Part shown: in pieces, positions 27,234 through 36,234 of the stretch
Layout of the letters: each line of letters begins with the position of its first letter
Numbering within the stretch: position 1 is the first letter of the stretch
NCBI RefSeq assembly: GCF_003148845.1
Contig: NZ_QGHA01000002.1
Coordinates: 604,974 to 668,973 of the forward strand
From: Mucilaginibacter oryzae
GTDB lineage: Bacteria; Bacteroidota; Bacteroidia; Sphingobacteriales; Sphingobacteriaceae
Length of the DNA: 64,000 bases
Direction: 5' to 3'
Notes under the pieces: model-generated
What the model was told of the DNA's origin: nothing
Database searches by the model: none
The model's input: only the letters and a program-made list of their open reading frames with translations
Translations under genes and position numbers: made by a program

Positions 27234-28515
27234 ATATATTTTATTTGTGGTGATGCTGCATCTGCTTACCCTGGTGCTTGCATGGTTCATTTTTATTAAC
27301 AATAAGATTTATTTCATTATAGCCGAGGCTTTTGTATTGATCTCGGCAGCGGTGGCTATCCAGCTTTACCGTCAGCTTGTATTGCCCATAAAAATGCTGA
27401 TGCAGGGTGTGGAGGCCATAAAAGACAAAGATTTTAACGTTAAATTTTTAACAACCGGTAAGCTGGAAGTTGATGTACTGATTAATGTGTATAACCAGAT
27501 GATGGACGAATTGCGAACCGAACGCACCCGGCAGGAACAACAGCATTTTTTTTTAGAAAAGCTGATCTACACCTCGCCAACCGGCATCATTATCCTCGAT
27601 TTTGATGACCGGATACAACAGGTAAACCCTAAAGCCTTGCAGGCTCTTGGTATGAATGAAAAAGCGTTGGTTGGCGAACTGATAAGTGAATTAGCTCATC
27701 CCATATTCGCCCATATTAAGTCGCTTAAATCCGGCGAGACAGCGGTGGTTAAACTTGATGGTATCAACTCCTTCAAACTTCAGAAGTCACATTTTATCGA
27801 CAGGGGATTTTCGCGCCATTTTATTATGCTGGAGGATTTGACCGCCGAGATTCTGGCCGCTGAAAAAAAGGTTTATGGCAAGGTGATCCGGATGATGGCG
27901 CACGAGGTGAACAATACCATAGGTCCGGTAAATTCCATCATGCAATCGGCCATGAAAACCGACCGGCTTTGGCAGGGGCATGATTTTGACGAGATAAAAG
28001 ATGCCCTGCAGGTTGCTATGGACAGAAACCAGAACCTGAACCTGTTTATGCGCAATTTTGCCGATTTGGTAAAATTGCCCCCTGCCAATAAGCAGCCGGT
28101 TATACTGCAAAAGCTTATTGGCTCGGTTGTTAAGCTGATGGCTATCCGTGCCGCAGAAAAAGGGGTTGAATTACTGCTACATTTACCGGAAGTTCCAATT
28201 ACAATTTCGGCTGATGAACAGCAGCTGGAGCAGGCTTTTATCAATATTACCAAAAACGCTATTGAGGCTATTGAGAGTAGCGGATCAGTAAGCTTTGCTA
28301 TGAATGCTAAACAAAGGAAATTAGTAATTACAGATACAGGTAGAGGCATTAGCCCCGAACAACAGGCTAACCTTTTTACACCTTTTTTCAGCACCAAAAA
28401 GGATGGGCAGGGGATAGGCCTTACCCTGGTACGCGAAATTATGCTGAACCACGGGTTTGAGTTCTCACTCAAAACGGTTGCAGACCGGCAAACAGAGTTC
28501 GTGGTTTACTTTTAA
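27217..28515 (+). CDS. Sensor histidine kinase, partner of the NtrC-type regulator
   Basis: The 432-residue kinase has two N-terminal spans (ILFVVMLHLLTLVLAWFIFI and IAEAFVLISAAVAIQLY) with almost no periplasmic loop, a HAMP-like linker and a PAS domain (LIYTSPTGIIILDFDDRIQQ). A HisKA-like dimerisation region with MMAHEVNNTIGPVNS and HATPase_c boxes (NITKNAIEAIE, DTGRGISPE, GQGIGLTLVREI) complete it. The tiny sensing loop suggests it detects a membrane or cytoplasmic signal. The overlap with the upstream gene indicates translational coupling. It is the last gene of the efflux operon. Confidence 0.93.
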   Translation: MKLRTKYILFVVMLHLLTLVLAWFIFINNKIYFIIAEAFVLISAAVAIQLYRQLVLPIKMLMQGVEAIKDKDFNVKFLTTGKLEVDVLINVYNQMMDELRTERTRQEQQHFFLEKLIYTSPTGIIILDFDDRIQQVNPKALQALGMNEKALVGELISELAHPIFAHIKSLKSGETAVVKLDGINSFKLQKSHFIDRGFSRHFIMLEDLTAEILAAEKKVYGKVIRMMAHEVNNTIGPVNSIMQSAMKTDRLWQGHDFDEIKDALQVAMDRNQNLNLFMRNFADLVKLPPANKQPVILQKLIGSVVKLMAIRAAEKGVELLLHLPEVPITISADEQQLEQAFINITKNAIEAIESSGSVSFAMNAKQRKLVITDTGRGISPEQQANLFTPFFSTKKDGQGIGLTLVREIMLNHGFEFSLKTVADRQTEFVVYF

Positions 28516-28644
28516 TTTGTGGGTTTACAACTGGCGGCTAAATAATTCCTGAAATCATATTAGTTTTTGCTTAATCCTTTTAGTAACGTTGTGAACCAAT
28601 TCAAACGTAAATTAACACATAGTAATACTGCAATTACCTTAACC

Positions 28645-30315
28645 ATGCAAAGACGGCATTTTCTTAAACTTTCGGCAACAACTGCTGCCGCCTTACTTTT
28701 CAGTAAACTCACCCACGCAATTGACAACGGTGCCTCGTTAATAAATTCTCCCGACGAAATCTGGATACAATCCGGCTCCGAATGGGTAAAGCTAAGTGCC
28801 TCCAACGGATCGCGTTATACTTATCGGGAAATAGCGGTAAGCCTGAAAGCAAACGGCGGTGCGCTCGGCATTTATGCGTCGTCGCCTAAACAGGAATTGA
28901 ACGCCATTCGTCTCAAATGGAAACACACTACCTCAGCCTCCGCTAATTTTTTAGGCGATCATTGGGAACGCTCATATGGCGATTTGCAATGGAAAAGCAT
29001 CCCGGCAGGAATTAAAAACCCTTGGTATGTAATTATCCATGACGACAAACAAACCGCCTGCTTTGGTGTAAAAACCGGTGCTAACAGTATTTGCTGGTGG
29101 GGAGTTAACGACGATAGCATTGAACTTACTTTAGATACCACATCTGGCGGGGTAGGCGTGTTGCTGGGCGACAGGCAACTCCATGCTGCCGATGTGATTA
29201 CGACCAACGCGCAAACCGGCGAGGACCCGTTTATGACAACGCACCGCTTTTGTAAAATGATGTGCGATAAACCTCGCCTCCCAAAACAACCGGTTTATGG
29301 TATTAACGACTGGTATTTCGCCTACGGCAATAACTCGTCCGATCTCATCAGGAAAACCACCGCCATGATGGCCGAGCTGGTTACTGATCACAGCAATAAA
29401 CCCTTTTCGGTTATAGATGCCGGCTGGGCCACCTATTCGCCTTTATTACCCGGCGACGGCGGTTGGAACGATGATTTTTCGAAGCCTAACGATAAGTTTA
29501 AAGACATGCATGCCCTGGGCGACGACATCAAAAAGATGGGCATGCGCCCAGGTTTGTGGATGCGCCCGCTTTGCGCCAGGCATGATGAAAAAGCAAGTTT
29601 GCTTGCACCAAAAATCCCCGGCAGGGATGACCCTAAAAACCCAACGCTCGATCCAACCATCCCCGAAAACATTGCCCACATCCAACACAATTTTGATGTG
29701 TACAAACAATGGGGCTATGAAATGGTAAAGCACGATTTTTCTACCTATGATATTGCCGGCCGCTGGGGTTTTGATATGAACAACAGTTTCACTTCGCCAG
29801 GCTGGCATTTTAACGACAGGTCGAAAACAAATGCCGAGATTATACTGGGGCTGTACCGTGCCATCCGCCAGGCGGCTGGCGAAAATATTTATGTGATTGG
29901 CTGTAACACCATGAGCCACCTATCCGCAGGAATATTTGAACTTTGCCGCATTGGCGATGATACCAGCGGCAACGAATGGGAACGCACCCGCAAAATGGGG
30001 GTAAACACGCTGGCTTTCAGGCTGCCGCAGCACAACGCGTTTTATGCCGTAGATGGTGATTGCGTGGGCATCACCACAAAAATTGAATGGAAACGCAATA
30101 AACAATGGTTGCAGTTACTTGCCGAGAGCGGCGCGCCGCTATTTGTCTCGGGTCAGCCCGAAGCCATGGGCGAAGAACAAAAGAAAGCGGTTAAAACCGC
30201 CTTCGCGCAGGCAGCTAAAGTACAGCCCCTGGGCAAGCCTTTAGACTGGATGGAAACTTTAACTCCGTCTAAATGGAAGCTGAACAACAGAGTGGTGGAT
30301 TTTGACTGGAGTTAG
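28645..30315 (+). CDS. Tat-exported glycoside hydrolase, alpha-galactosidase-like (clan GH-D)
   Basis: The start at 28645 gives a Tat signal (MQRRHFLKLSATTAAALLF). The upstream TTG at 28567 would add an unlikely leader. An N-terminal beta-sandwich (to about residue 210) precedes a TIM barrel. The barrel has NDWYFAYG at strand 1, FSVIDAGW, MRPGLWMRPL, a catalytic nucleophile in VKHDFSTYD and an acid/base in RIGDDTS. These resemble GH27/GH36-type alpha-galactosidases, but I cannot assign the family with certainty. It is an orphan, with no SusC/D or other glycosidase nearby. The 122-bp gap after it ends in a strong palindrome. Confidence 0.82.
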   Translation: MQRRHFLKLSATTAAALLFSKLTHAIDNGASLINSPDEIWIQSGSEWVKLSASNGSRYTYREIAVSLKANGGALGIYASSPKQELNAIRLKWKHTTSASANFLGDHWERSYGDLQWKSIPAGIKNPWYVIIHDDKQTACFGVKTGANSICWWGVNDDSIELTLDTTSGGVGVLLGDRQLHAADVITTNAQTGEDPFMTTHRFCKMMCDKPRLPKQPVYGINDWYFAYGNNSSDLIRKTTAMMAELVTDHSNKPFSVIDAGWATYSPLLPGDGGWNDDFSKPNDKFKDMHALGDDIKKMGMRPGLWMRPLCARHDEKASLLAPKIPGRDDPKNPTLDPTIPENIAHIQHNFDVYKQWGYEMVKHDFSTYDIAGRWGFDMNNSFTSPGWHFNDRSKTNAEIILGLYRAIRQAAGENIYVIGCNTMSHLSAGIFELCRIGDDTSGNEWERTRKMGVNTLAFRLPQHNAFYAVDGDCVGITTKIEWKRNKQWLQLLAESGAPLFVSGQPEAMGEEQKKAVKTAFAQAAKVQPLGKPLDWMETLTPSKWKLNNRVVDFDWS

Positions 30316-30387
30316 ACAAGGCTTTTAACAAATCTTCGAATATTATGCCAAGCTATCCGCTGAGGCAACCGTCAATCTAAAATCATC

Positions 30388-30434
30388 GTACTAACCAATA
30401 AAGCCGGAACAAACCGGGCCTTATTGGTTAGTAC
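30388..30434. promoter_or_regulatory. Near-perfect palindrome abutting the ABC exporter start
   Basis: GTACTAACCAATAA (30388-30401) and TTATTGGTTAGTAC (30421-30434) are perfect 14-bp inverses, with an inner CCGG..CCGG pairing (30404-30407/30414-30417). The last base is 3 nt before the TTG start at 30438. It has no T-run, so it is unlike an intrinsic terminator. It could hide the ribosome-binding region or be an operator. Its in-frame TAG (30429-30431) excludes any start upstream. Confidence 0.6.
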
Positions 30435-30437
30435 CGT

Positions 30438-32099
30438 TTGAAACAGATTATTAAAAGCATAGGCCTGATCCTTAACCGGCAGGAAAAAAACACATTAATC
30501 AGGCTTATTATCGCCGATGTGGTGATCGCCCTGCTTGATGTTGCTTTTTTAGGTGCGTTGCTGCTTATCGTAAATTTTTATACGCAAAATGCTGCTGCAC
30601 GGGTTAGCGCCTTTTTGCCTGGTGCCCTGGCGGATAACAATTCCCTGTGGCTTATCGGCATTTTTCTGTTGCTCTTCGCGGTAAAAAATTGTATCGGCTT
30701 CTTTACCCAAAATGCGCAGCACCATTTTTTTTATCGTGTAGCTTCGCGATTATCTGAAAGGAATATCCGCAGATACCTCAATACCACTTACAGCGAGTAT
30801 ATTCATGTTGATTCATCAATACAAACCAGGCGGATCAGTCAGCAGCCTATCGAGTTTAGTCATTACATCCTGACTAATTTTCAGCAAATCATATCGCAGG
30901 CGGTGCTGATAGTATTTACTATCGGGGCTATCACCTTATATCATCCAACACTGTTTTTGTTGCTGTTTATTTTGCTGTTGCCGCCGGTGGCTGGCTTGGG
31001 CTGGTTCATTAAAACACGGTTAAAATCAGTACGCGGGCAGATTAAAGCAGTAAGCGAGAAAACCCTGCAGCATTTAAATGAGTCGTTATCGGGTTACGTG
31101 GAAAGCAATATCTACCATAAAAATGAATTCTTCAGCAGCCGGTTTGTTAACGATCAGCGGCGGCTAAACTATCATATCGCTTCGCAGCAAACCTGGCAAA
31201 ATCTGCCCTCCCGCTTGATGGAGGTATTTGCCGTGCTCGGCTTTTTTATCCTGATTGCAGTAAACAAGCTTACAGGCGAGGTTCCGGGGATCAGCATTCT
31301 CACGATCGGTATTTTTGTTGCGGCAGCCTACAAAATCATCCCCGGAATAGTGAAAATATTAAACAGCAGCGGGCAGATGAAAACCTATGAGTTTATACTG
31401 GCCGATTTGGTGGTGACGGGCGATCTACAATCAGAAACTATCGCAGATGCGGATAGAATAAAATCTTTAAAGTTTGAAAAAGTAAGTTTTGCTTATCCTG
31501 GTAAACCTGTTTTAAACGCGCTGTGTTTTGAGGTTGTTCCTGGGGATATTACTGGCATCTCGGGTGATTCGGGCCGCGGGAAGACTACTATTATCAACCT
31601 GCTGATGGGGTTTTTAGCGCCAACCGCCGGGGCCATTTATATTAACGACGTCGTCACGGATAGCGCGGAACTTAAGCATTATCGCAGCCGCATGTCGCTG
31701 GTAAAGCAGCAGCCGTTTTTTATTTATGATAGCATCCTCAAAAATATAACCCTTGATGATGCTAAGGTTGATGAACAAAAGCTTGGCGAAGTATTGGAGT
31801 TTTGCGGCTTAAATATTCTTATAGCGGCATATCCCGAAGGCGTTCATAAAATCATCAGCGAAAATGGTAAAAATCTAAGCGGTGGCCAGCGCCAACGGAT
31901 CATGCTGGCGCGGGCGCTTTACCACGTTCATGATTTGCTGATACTGGATGAACCTTTCAGTGAAATGGACACCGGTACCGAAACCGAATTGTTGGGTAAA
32001 CTACAAATCCTCGCCGCGCATGGCAAAATGGTTATCCTTATCACCCATAACAAAGCCAGCCTGGCTATTTGTAATAAAGTTATAAGCCCCGATGAATGA
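30438..32099 (+). CDS. ABC exporter, fused permease and ATPase (polysaccharide/lipid flippase-like)
   Basis: The 553-residue ABC half-transporter has six N-terminal spans (to about residue 300) and a nucleotide-binding domain with Walker A GDSGRGKTT, signature LSGGQRQRIMLARA and Walker B LLILDEPFSEMD. The type is seen next to glycosyltransferases and moves lipid-linked sugars or similar products. The only available start is TTG at 30438, because TAG at 30429 closes the frame. No Met codon occurs for a long way into the gene. Its 3' end overlaps the next glycosyltransferase gene by 8 bases, so the pair forms an operon. Confidence 0.88.
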   Translation: MKQIIKSIGLILNRQEKNTLIRLIIADVVIALLDVAFLGALLLIVNFYTQNAAARVSAFLPGALADNNSLWLIGIFLLLFAVKNCIGFFTQNAQHHFFYRVASRLSERNIRRYLNTTYSEYIHVDSSIQTRRISQQPIEFSHYILTNFQQIISQAVLIVFTIGAITLYHPTLFLLLFILLLPPVAGLGWFIKTRLKSVRGQIKAVSEKTLQHLNESLSGYVESNIYHKNEFFSSRFVNDQRRLNYHIASQQTWQNLPSRLMEVFAVLGFFILIAVNKLTGEVPGISILTIGIFVAAAYKIIPGIVKILNSSGQMKTYEFILADLVVTGDLQSETIADADRIKSLKFEKVSFAYPGKPVLNALCFEVVPGDITGISGDSGRGKTTIINLLMGFLAPTAGAIYINDVVTDSAELKHYRSRMSLVKQQPFFIYDSILKNITLDDAKVDEQKLGEVLEFCGLNILIAAYPEGVHKIISENGKNLSGGQRQRIMLARALYHVHDLLILDEPFSEMDTGTETELLGKLQILAAHGKMVILITHNKASLAICNKVISPDE

Positions 32100-33147
32100 A
32101 CGTATAAAAACACTGGTTATACTTAGTCCCGGTTTTCCGGAAAACGAAGAGGATACAACCTGTTTGCCACCACAACAGGTTTTTGTACGATCATTAAAGG
32201 CCGAATATCCCCAATTGCATGTCATTGTGCTCAGCTTTCAGTACCCTTTCGCGGCATCTGAATATGATTGGTATGGGGTAAAGGTAATAGCATTTGGCGG
32301 CGGTGGCCGTGATGGGTTTACCAGGCGTAAACTATGGTTTAAAGTATGGAATACACTGTTACGGCTTAACCACCAATACCAACTGGTTGGTTTGCTGAGT
32401 TTTTGGCTTGACGAATGCGCGTTTATTGCACATTACTTTTCGAAATTTAAAAGGATCAGGTACCGCTGCTGGATGCTGGGGCAGGACGCGAAGGCCGGTA
32501 ACAGGTATGTAAAATGGATAAAGCCGGAAGCGGGCGAGCTGATTGCCTTGTCGGATTTTATGGTTGAAGAATTTAACCGGAATTATGGGCTGAAGCCGGA
32601 GGTGGTGATCACGGTGGGCATTGATACGCGGATGTTTAATTTTGCGCCGGTTACCAGGGATATTGATATTATTGGCGCCGGTTCATTGATCCCTTTAAAA
32701 AGGTTCGGCTTGTTTATTGAAGTTGTCGCTTTATTGAAACAGTCTTATCCCGGTATCAAAACGGCAATTTGCGGCAGCGGGCCGGAACAGGAAAGGCTGC
32801 AGGCTTTAATTATTGCTAAAAAACTTGAGAACAACATCCGCTTAATGGGTGAATTGCCACACAGTGAGTTGCTGGAAATGATGCAACGCTCAAAGATACT
32901 TTTTCATCCTTCGGAGTATGAGGGGTTTGGAGCCGTGTTTTTGGAAGCGCTTTATGCCGGGGCCAGCGTGGTGAGTTTTGTTAAACCGATGAATAACGAA
33001 ATTACCAACTGGCGTATCGTAAATACACTTTTAGAAGCTGAACAGGCGATAGGCAGTTTATTAGGAGATACCGGGTTGGAATTTGAAGCGGTTTTACCTT
33101 TTGACATCAGGGATAATGTGCGCAGGATGATGGAGCTGTTTGAATAG
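32092..33147 (+). CDS. GT4-type glycosyltransferase
   Basis: The 351-residue GT-B enzyme has an N-terminal acceptor domain and a C-terminal donor domain with IGAGSLIPLKRFGLFIE, CGSGPEQERLQ and FHPSEYEGFGAVFLEALYAG. The last carries the E-x7-E motif of GT4. It transfers a nucleotide-activated sugar to an unknown acceptor in the cytoplasm. It overlaps the ABC exporter by 8 bases, suggesting the sugar goes onto the exported molecule. It ends 50 bases from a convergent operon that contains another GT4-like gene. Confidence 0.9.
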   Translation: MNERIKTLVILSPGFPENEEDTTCLPPQQVFVRSLKAEYPQLHVIVLSFQYPFAASEYDWYGVKVIAFGGGGRDGFTRRKLWFKVWNTLLRLNHQYQLVGLLSFWLDECAFIAHYFSKFKRIRYRCWMLGQDAKAGNRYVKWIKPEAGELIALSDFMVEEFNRNYGLKPEVVITVGIDTRMFNFAPVTRDIDIIGAGSLIPLKRFGLFIEVVALLKQSYPGIKTAICGSGPEQERLQALIIAKKLENNIRLMGELPHSELLEMMQRSKILFHPSEYEGFGAVFLEALYAGASVVSFVKPMNNEITNWRIVNTLLEAEQAIGSLLGDTGLEFEAVLPFDIRDNVRRMMELFE

Positions 33148-33197
33148 ATAATAACTCAATTAGCGTAGCGTTCATCTGGAAATGATCGCGGTTTTTG

Positions 33198-34298
33198 CTA
33201 AATACTTGCCGCGATCCCGGCAATCCGATCAGCGATAGCCTCAAAAGATAAAACCTTGCGATAGTATGCTAAACATAACCTCCGCTTTTCCTCCAGATCC
33301 ATTTTTCTGGTTTGAATAAGCGCTTCAAACAATGCCTGTTCATTCCCCGGTTGATACAGTATTCCGCATTCGCCGTTGTTGGTAATCATCCTGAACGACT
33401 GGATATTGGTAACCAGCGGCACACACCCGCACGACATGGCTTCGCATACAGCTGTGCCACTGCCCTCATAATGTGAGCCGGACAGGATAAAGTGAGCGCT
33501 GTTAAACCAGTAAAGCAAATCGGTATGGGGCACTATGCCTATCAACCGAATAGAGGATTTAGCAGGATGCTTTTCAAGCAGTGATTGAATTTCGCCAAGC
33601 AGTTCTTCGGTGTGATAGATCATGTAAAGCTTTGCTCCGGCTGTTTTTCCGGCAAACCTGAGGAAAGCCCTGATCACATTGAGCGGATCTTTATTGGTAT
33701 TTAGCCTGCCCACCCATAAAAATACAGGGCTACCCGTTACGCTGGTTTTTGCCAGCGCTTCATCCCGATTAATGGTGGAAAATATAGAAGATACTTCCAT
33801 TACCTCGAAGATTTTTCGGGGCGAGGATATGTTGCCTGCCTTAATCCATTCCAAGCCCATATCCCGCGAAGCGAAAAGATAAGCGTCGATGTATTTATCG
33901 GCCAGTTTTTGGGCGAGTCTTTTTAAGCCAATAAACGGTTTCTCGGCGTGGTTTTGTACGATGATCTTCACTTTAGTGCCTACTATAAGCCGCAACTGAA
34001 TTACTTGTAGCGGGAAATGCAGGCTTTGAATAAATACAACGTCAGGATTCAGGTTTTTAATATACCTGTTGAGCTTCCAGGGTAAATACCGCAGCGGGTT
34101 TTCGGTGAAACGTTTAAAATGATATTGGATGCCGTTATTTTTGACACGGCCTTCAAAATCAATATGTTCGATACTGATCACGTCGTTGCCGTGCGCCAAC
34201 GCTTCCAGGATACCCGCATAGGCCCGGGTGCGTTCAAACCACGCCTGTGGCTGGTTAAATTCAGGAATTTGTACATAACTGTTAAAAACGTATCTCAT
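33198..34298 (-). CDS. GT4-type glycosyltransferase, last gene of minus-strand operon
   Basis: The 366-residue GT-B glycosyltransferase has a donor domain with FLWVGRLNTNKDPLNVIRAF, IRLIGIVPHTDLLYWF and SGSHYEGSGTAVCEAMSCG (E-x7-E type). It starts directly after the GNAT gene with no spacer and is the fifth gene of a tightly packed operon. Like the other GT here it lacks a membrane segment. A hairpin (GATCGCGG at 33184 and CCGCGATC at 33209) overlaps its 3' end. The acceptor is unknown but is presumably modified by the deacetylase and acetyltransferase encoded upstream. Confidence 0.9.
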   Translation of the reverse strand: MRYVFNSYVQIPEFNQPQAWFERTRAYAGILEALAHGNDVISIEHIDFEGRVKNNGIQYHFKRFTENPLRYLPWKLNRYIKNLNPDVVFIQSLHFPLQVIQLRLIVGTKVKIIVQNHAEKPFIGLKRLAQKLADKYIDAYLFASRDMGLEWIKAGNISSPRKIFEVMEVSSIFSTINRDEALAKTSVTGSPVFLWVGRLNTNKDPLNVIRAFLRFAGKTAGAKLYMIYHTEELLGEIQSLLEKHPAKSSIRLIGIVPHTDLLYWFNSAHFILSGSHYEGSGTAVCEAMSCGCVPLVTNIQSFRMITNNGECGILYQPGNEQALFEALIQTRKMDLEEKRRLCLAYYRKVLSFEAIADRIAGIAASI

Positions 34299-35237
34299 TT
34301 AAAAAATATCAATATCGGCAAAAGTGAAGGCTACGTTGTGAAGCTGTAGGTCTGCGCCAAGGTTTTTTATAATGACCGGGAACGAAGGGATAGGTTGCAC
34401 ACGTTCTTTCAAAATCATATTCAGCATTGTCCGTTTGTCGGCCTGGAATACTATTTTTCGTAAGCCAATATTCCGTGCTATTTTTTGCAGGCGGGGGATA
34501 ATTTTATTCAGATCGTTCGGGGTGGGGTCTATATCGCCAATAACTATACCGTCATTAATTTTAAACCAAACCATGGTGGTACCCACTTTAATGGTGAAAC
34601 TGCCGGAGTAAGCGTTTTTGTACTTTAAGTAATCCTCATCCCGTTTTAGGCCGGCAAATCCTTCTCCGACTACAGAATTACCAATGCCGTTACCGGTTGT
34701 TAAATAGGGCCGGAGCTGATGTTTCACCTGGGCCTCATAAAGGCCTTTTAAAAAGGGGAGTTTGTTTGCCGCTTTTTGTAAAGGCAAGGCCTTAACCTGG
34801 ATAATAAAACACTCCATATTAGCGCTTACCTGCCAGCCCAGTTTATTCAAAAAGCCCGGCAACGAATTTTGGTTAGGGAAACCGAACAAAAAGCGGATCC
34901 CTTCGGTACGGCAAAGCCGGTAGGTGAGTTCGGCCAGTTCAATAAACAAACCTTTTCCGCGATGATTGGGATGGGTCATGGTATCGGCAGATTGAGCGGC
35001 CAAAACGCTTTCGTTTTTAAATTTGATAAAGCAGGGGATCACCCCGTAAAAGGCGGAGGGTTTATCTTCATAATAGGCTAAAAAGCCAACGTGCATAAGG
35101 CCTGTAAAGGCGGTGTTGTATTTCCTCTTGAAAAAATCGGGTGCGACACTTTTTTGATATACGGCCTGATGCAGGCTGGTCAGATCGGCCAGTCGCTCTT
35201 CGGTTAAGCGTTCTATTCTATAACCGTTATTATGCAT
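34299..35237 (-). CDS. GNAT-family N-acetyltransferase
   Basis: The 312-residue protein has a GNAT fold: AYYEDKPSAFYGVIPCFIKF, AQSADTMTHPNHRGKGLFIELAELT (R-G-K-G coenzyme A loop) and a helix (FLFGFPNQNSLPGFLNKLGW). An additional C-terminal domain of about 120 residues follows. The length fits the long acyltransferase-like proteins found in polysaccharide clusters rather than simple 150-residue GNATs. It likely acylates an amine exposed by the adjacent deacetylase (inference). Its start overlaps the deacetylase end by 8 bases. Confidence 0.85.
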   Translation of the reverse strand: MHNNGYRIERLTEERLADLTSLHQAVYQKSVAPDFFKRKYNTAFTGLMHVGFLAYYEDKPSAFYGVIPCFIKFKNESVLAAQSADTMTHPNHRGKGLFIELAELTYRLCRTEGIRFLFGFPNQNSLPGFLNKLGWQVSANMECFIIQVKALPLQKAANKLPFLKGLYEAQVKHQLRPYLTTGNGIGNSVVGEGFAGLKRDEDYLKYKNAYSGSFTIKVGTTMVWFKINDGIVIGDIDPTPNDLNKIIPRLQKIARNIGLRKIVFQADKRTMLNMILKERVQPIPSFPVIIKNLGADLQLHNVAFTFADIDIF

Positions 35238-36234
35238 AGTGCCCCCTTATTATGGCGTTCATTTGGTTAGCTGTAGATATGAACGGATTTACTGTCAAGC
35301 GTTCGCGCATGCCCGGGTTAGCTCCGTCATGCGGGTTTAAATAATCCGTAGCCAGGAGCTGGCTGAATCCCGCCATGCCAGCCATTTTTAAAACATCGGC
35401 ATTGTAAGAGCCATATGGAAAAGCTATGCCTTTTATAGCTTTGCCGGTTATTTCTTCAAGATAAGCTTTGCAGCGCCGCATTTCTTCAAAAGCATCTGTA
35501 ACCGGGATGCCTGCCAGGTCGTTATGGTAATAACCATGAGCGCCAATGGTTACCAACGGAGAAGCGGATAAGGCCCTGATCTGATCGCTGGTTGTTTGCA
35601 GCCAGTAGTCATCGTCGTTGCTGTTGGCTCTAAAATCAACAATTGTTTCGAGATAACTCATCAGTTCGGCTTTCTCCTCAAAGCCGGTTTTCCTGAGTTC
35701 ATCAGCAAGTAACTGCCCGGTTTCGGTAACGTATTTACCATTGCGGTTTTTATGGCAGCTATAGCTTTTGTAGTTAAATTTTTCAGGGCCGTACTTTGAT
35801 GCAGTGCTTAAAAAATCGTTCCATAAGATATCGAAACCTGCATCGCGAATGCCGGTGATAAAAAACGTGGCCGGTATTTGATATTTATTAAGCAGGGGGA
35901 GTATGTAACGGTAATTGTTGGCCAGCCCGTCATCGAAAGTGAGGCAGATATTATATTTTTCATCGCTAAAGTTTCCCGCATAATAATCGTCTAACGAAAT
36001 CACGTTAAAGTGCTTTTTATAAAACTTTAAATGCTCCTCAAGTCGTTCAACGGTTATGAAAAGCGTGTTAAACTTATGCGGATCGGTTTTGCAAACGTTG
36101 TGATAAAGCAAGATCCTTTTGCACCGCGCATTTTGATAGATGGTTTTGTTCATTCCCAGGGCATGGCGCGCGTTGCCGTCAAAGTAAACGGCCTTACGTT
36201 TGCATCGTTGCCATATTTTTTGCACTATATTCAT
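35230..36234 (-). CDS. Polysaccharide deacetylase (NodB-type, CE4)
   Basis: The 334-residue enzyme of the NodB fold carries ICLTFDDGLANN (catalytic Asp and metal-binding Asp) and IGAHGYYHNDL (the HxxxH metal site). GIAFPYGSYN is the third family motif. There is no signal peptide or span, so it is probably cytoplasmic, as in pathways that deacetylate a sugar intermediate rather than a wall polymer. The start overlaps the amidohydrolase gene by 4 bases (ATGA type), and the stop overlaps the GNAT gene. Substrate unknown. Confidence 0.92.
   Translation of the reverse strand: MNIVQKIWQRCKRKAVYFDGNARHALGMNKTIYQNARCKRILLYHNVCKTDPHKFNTLFITVERLEEHLKFYKKHFNVISLDDYYAGNFSDEKYNICLTFDDGLANNYRYILPLLNKYQIPATFFITGIRDAGFDILWNDFLSTASKYGPEKFNYKSYSCHKNRNGKYVTETGQLLADELRKTGFEEKAELMSYLETIVDFRANSNDDDYWLQTTSDQIRALSASPLVTIGAHGYYHNDLAGIPVTDAFEEMRRCKAYLEEITGKAIKGIAFPYGSYNADVLKMAGMAGFSQLLATDYLNPHDGANPGMRERLTVNPFISTANQMNAIIRGHYA

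Noticed and set aside
33184..33216. GATCGCGG/CCGCGATC stem at the end of convergent genes as a terminator
   Set aside because: It has no T-run on either strand and one arm lies in the coding sequence of the glycosyltransferase. It was kept only as a note in that gene entry.
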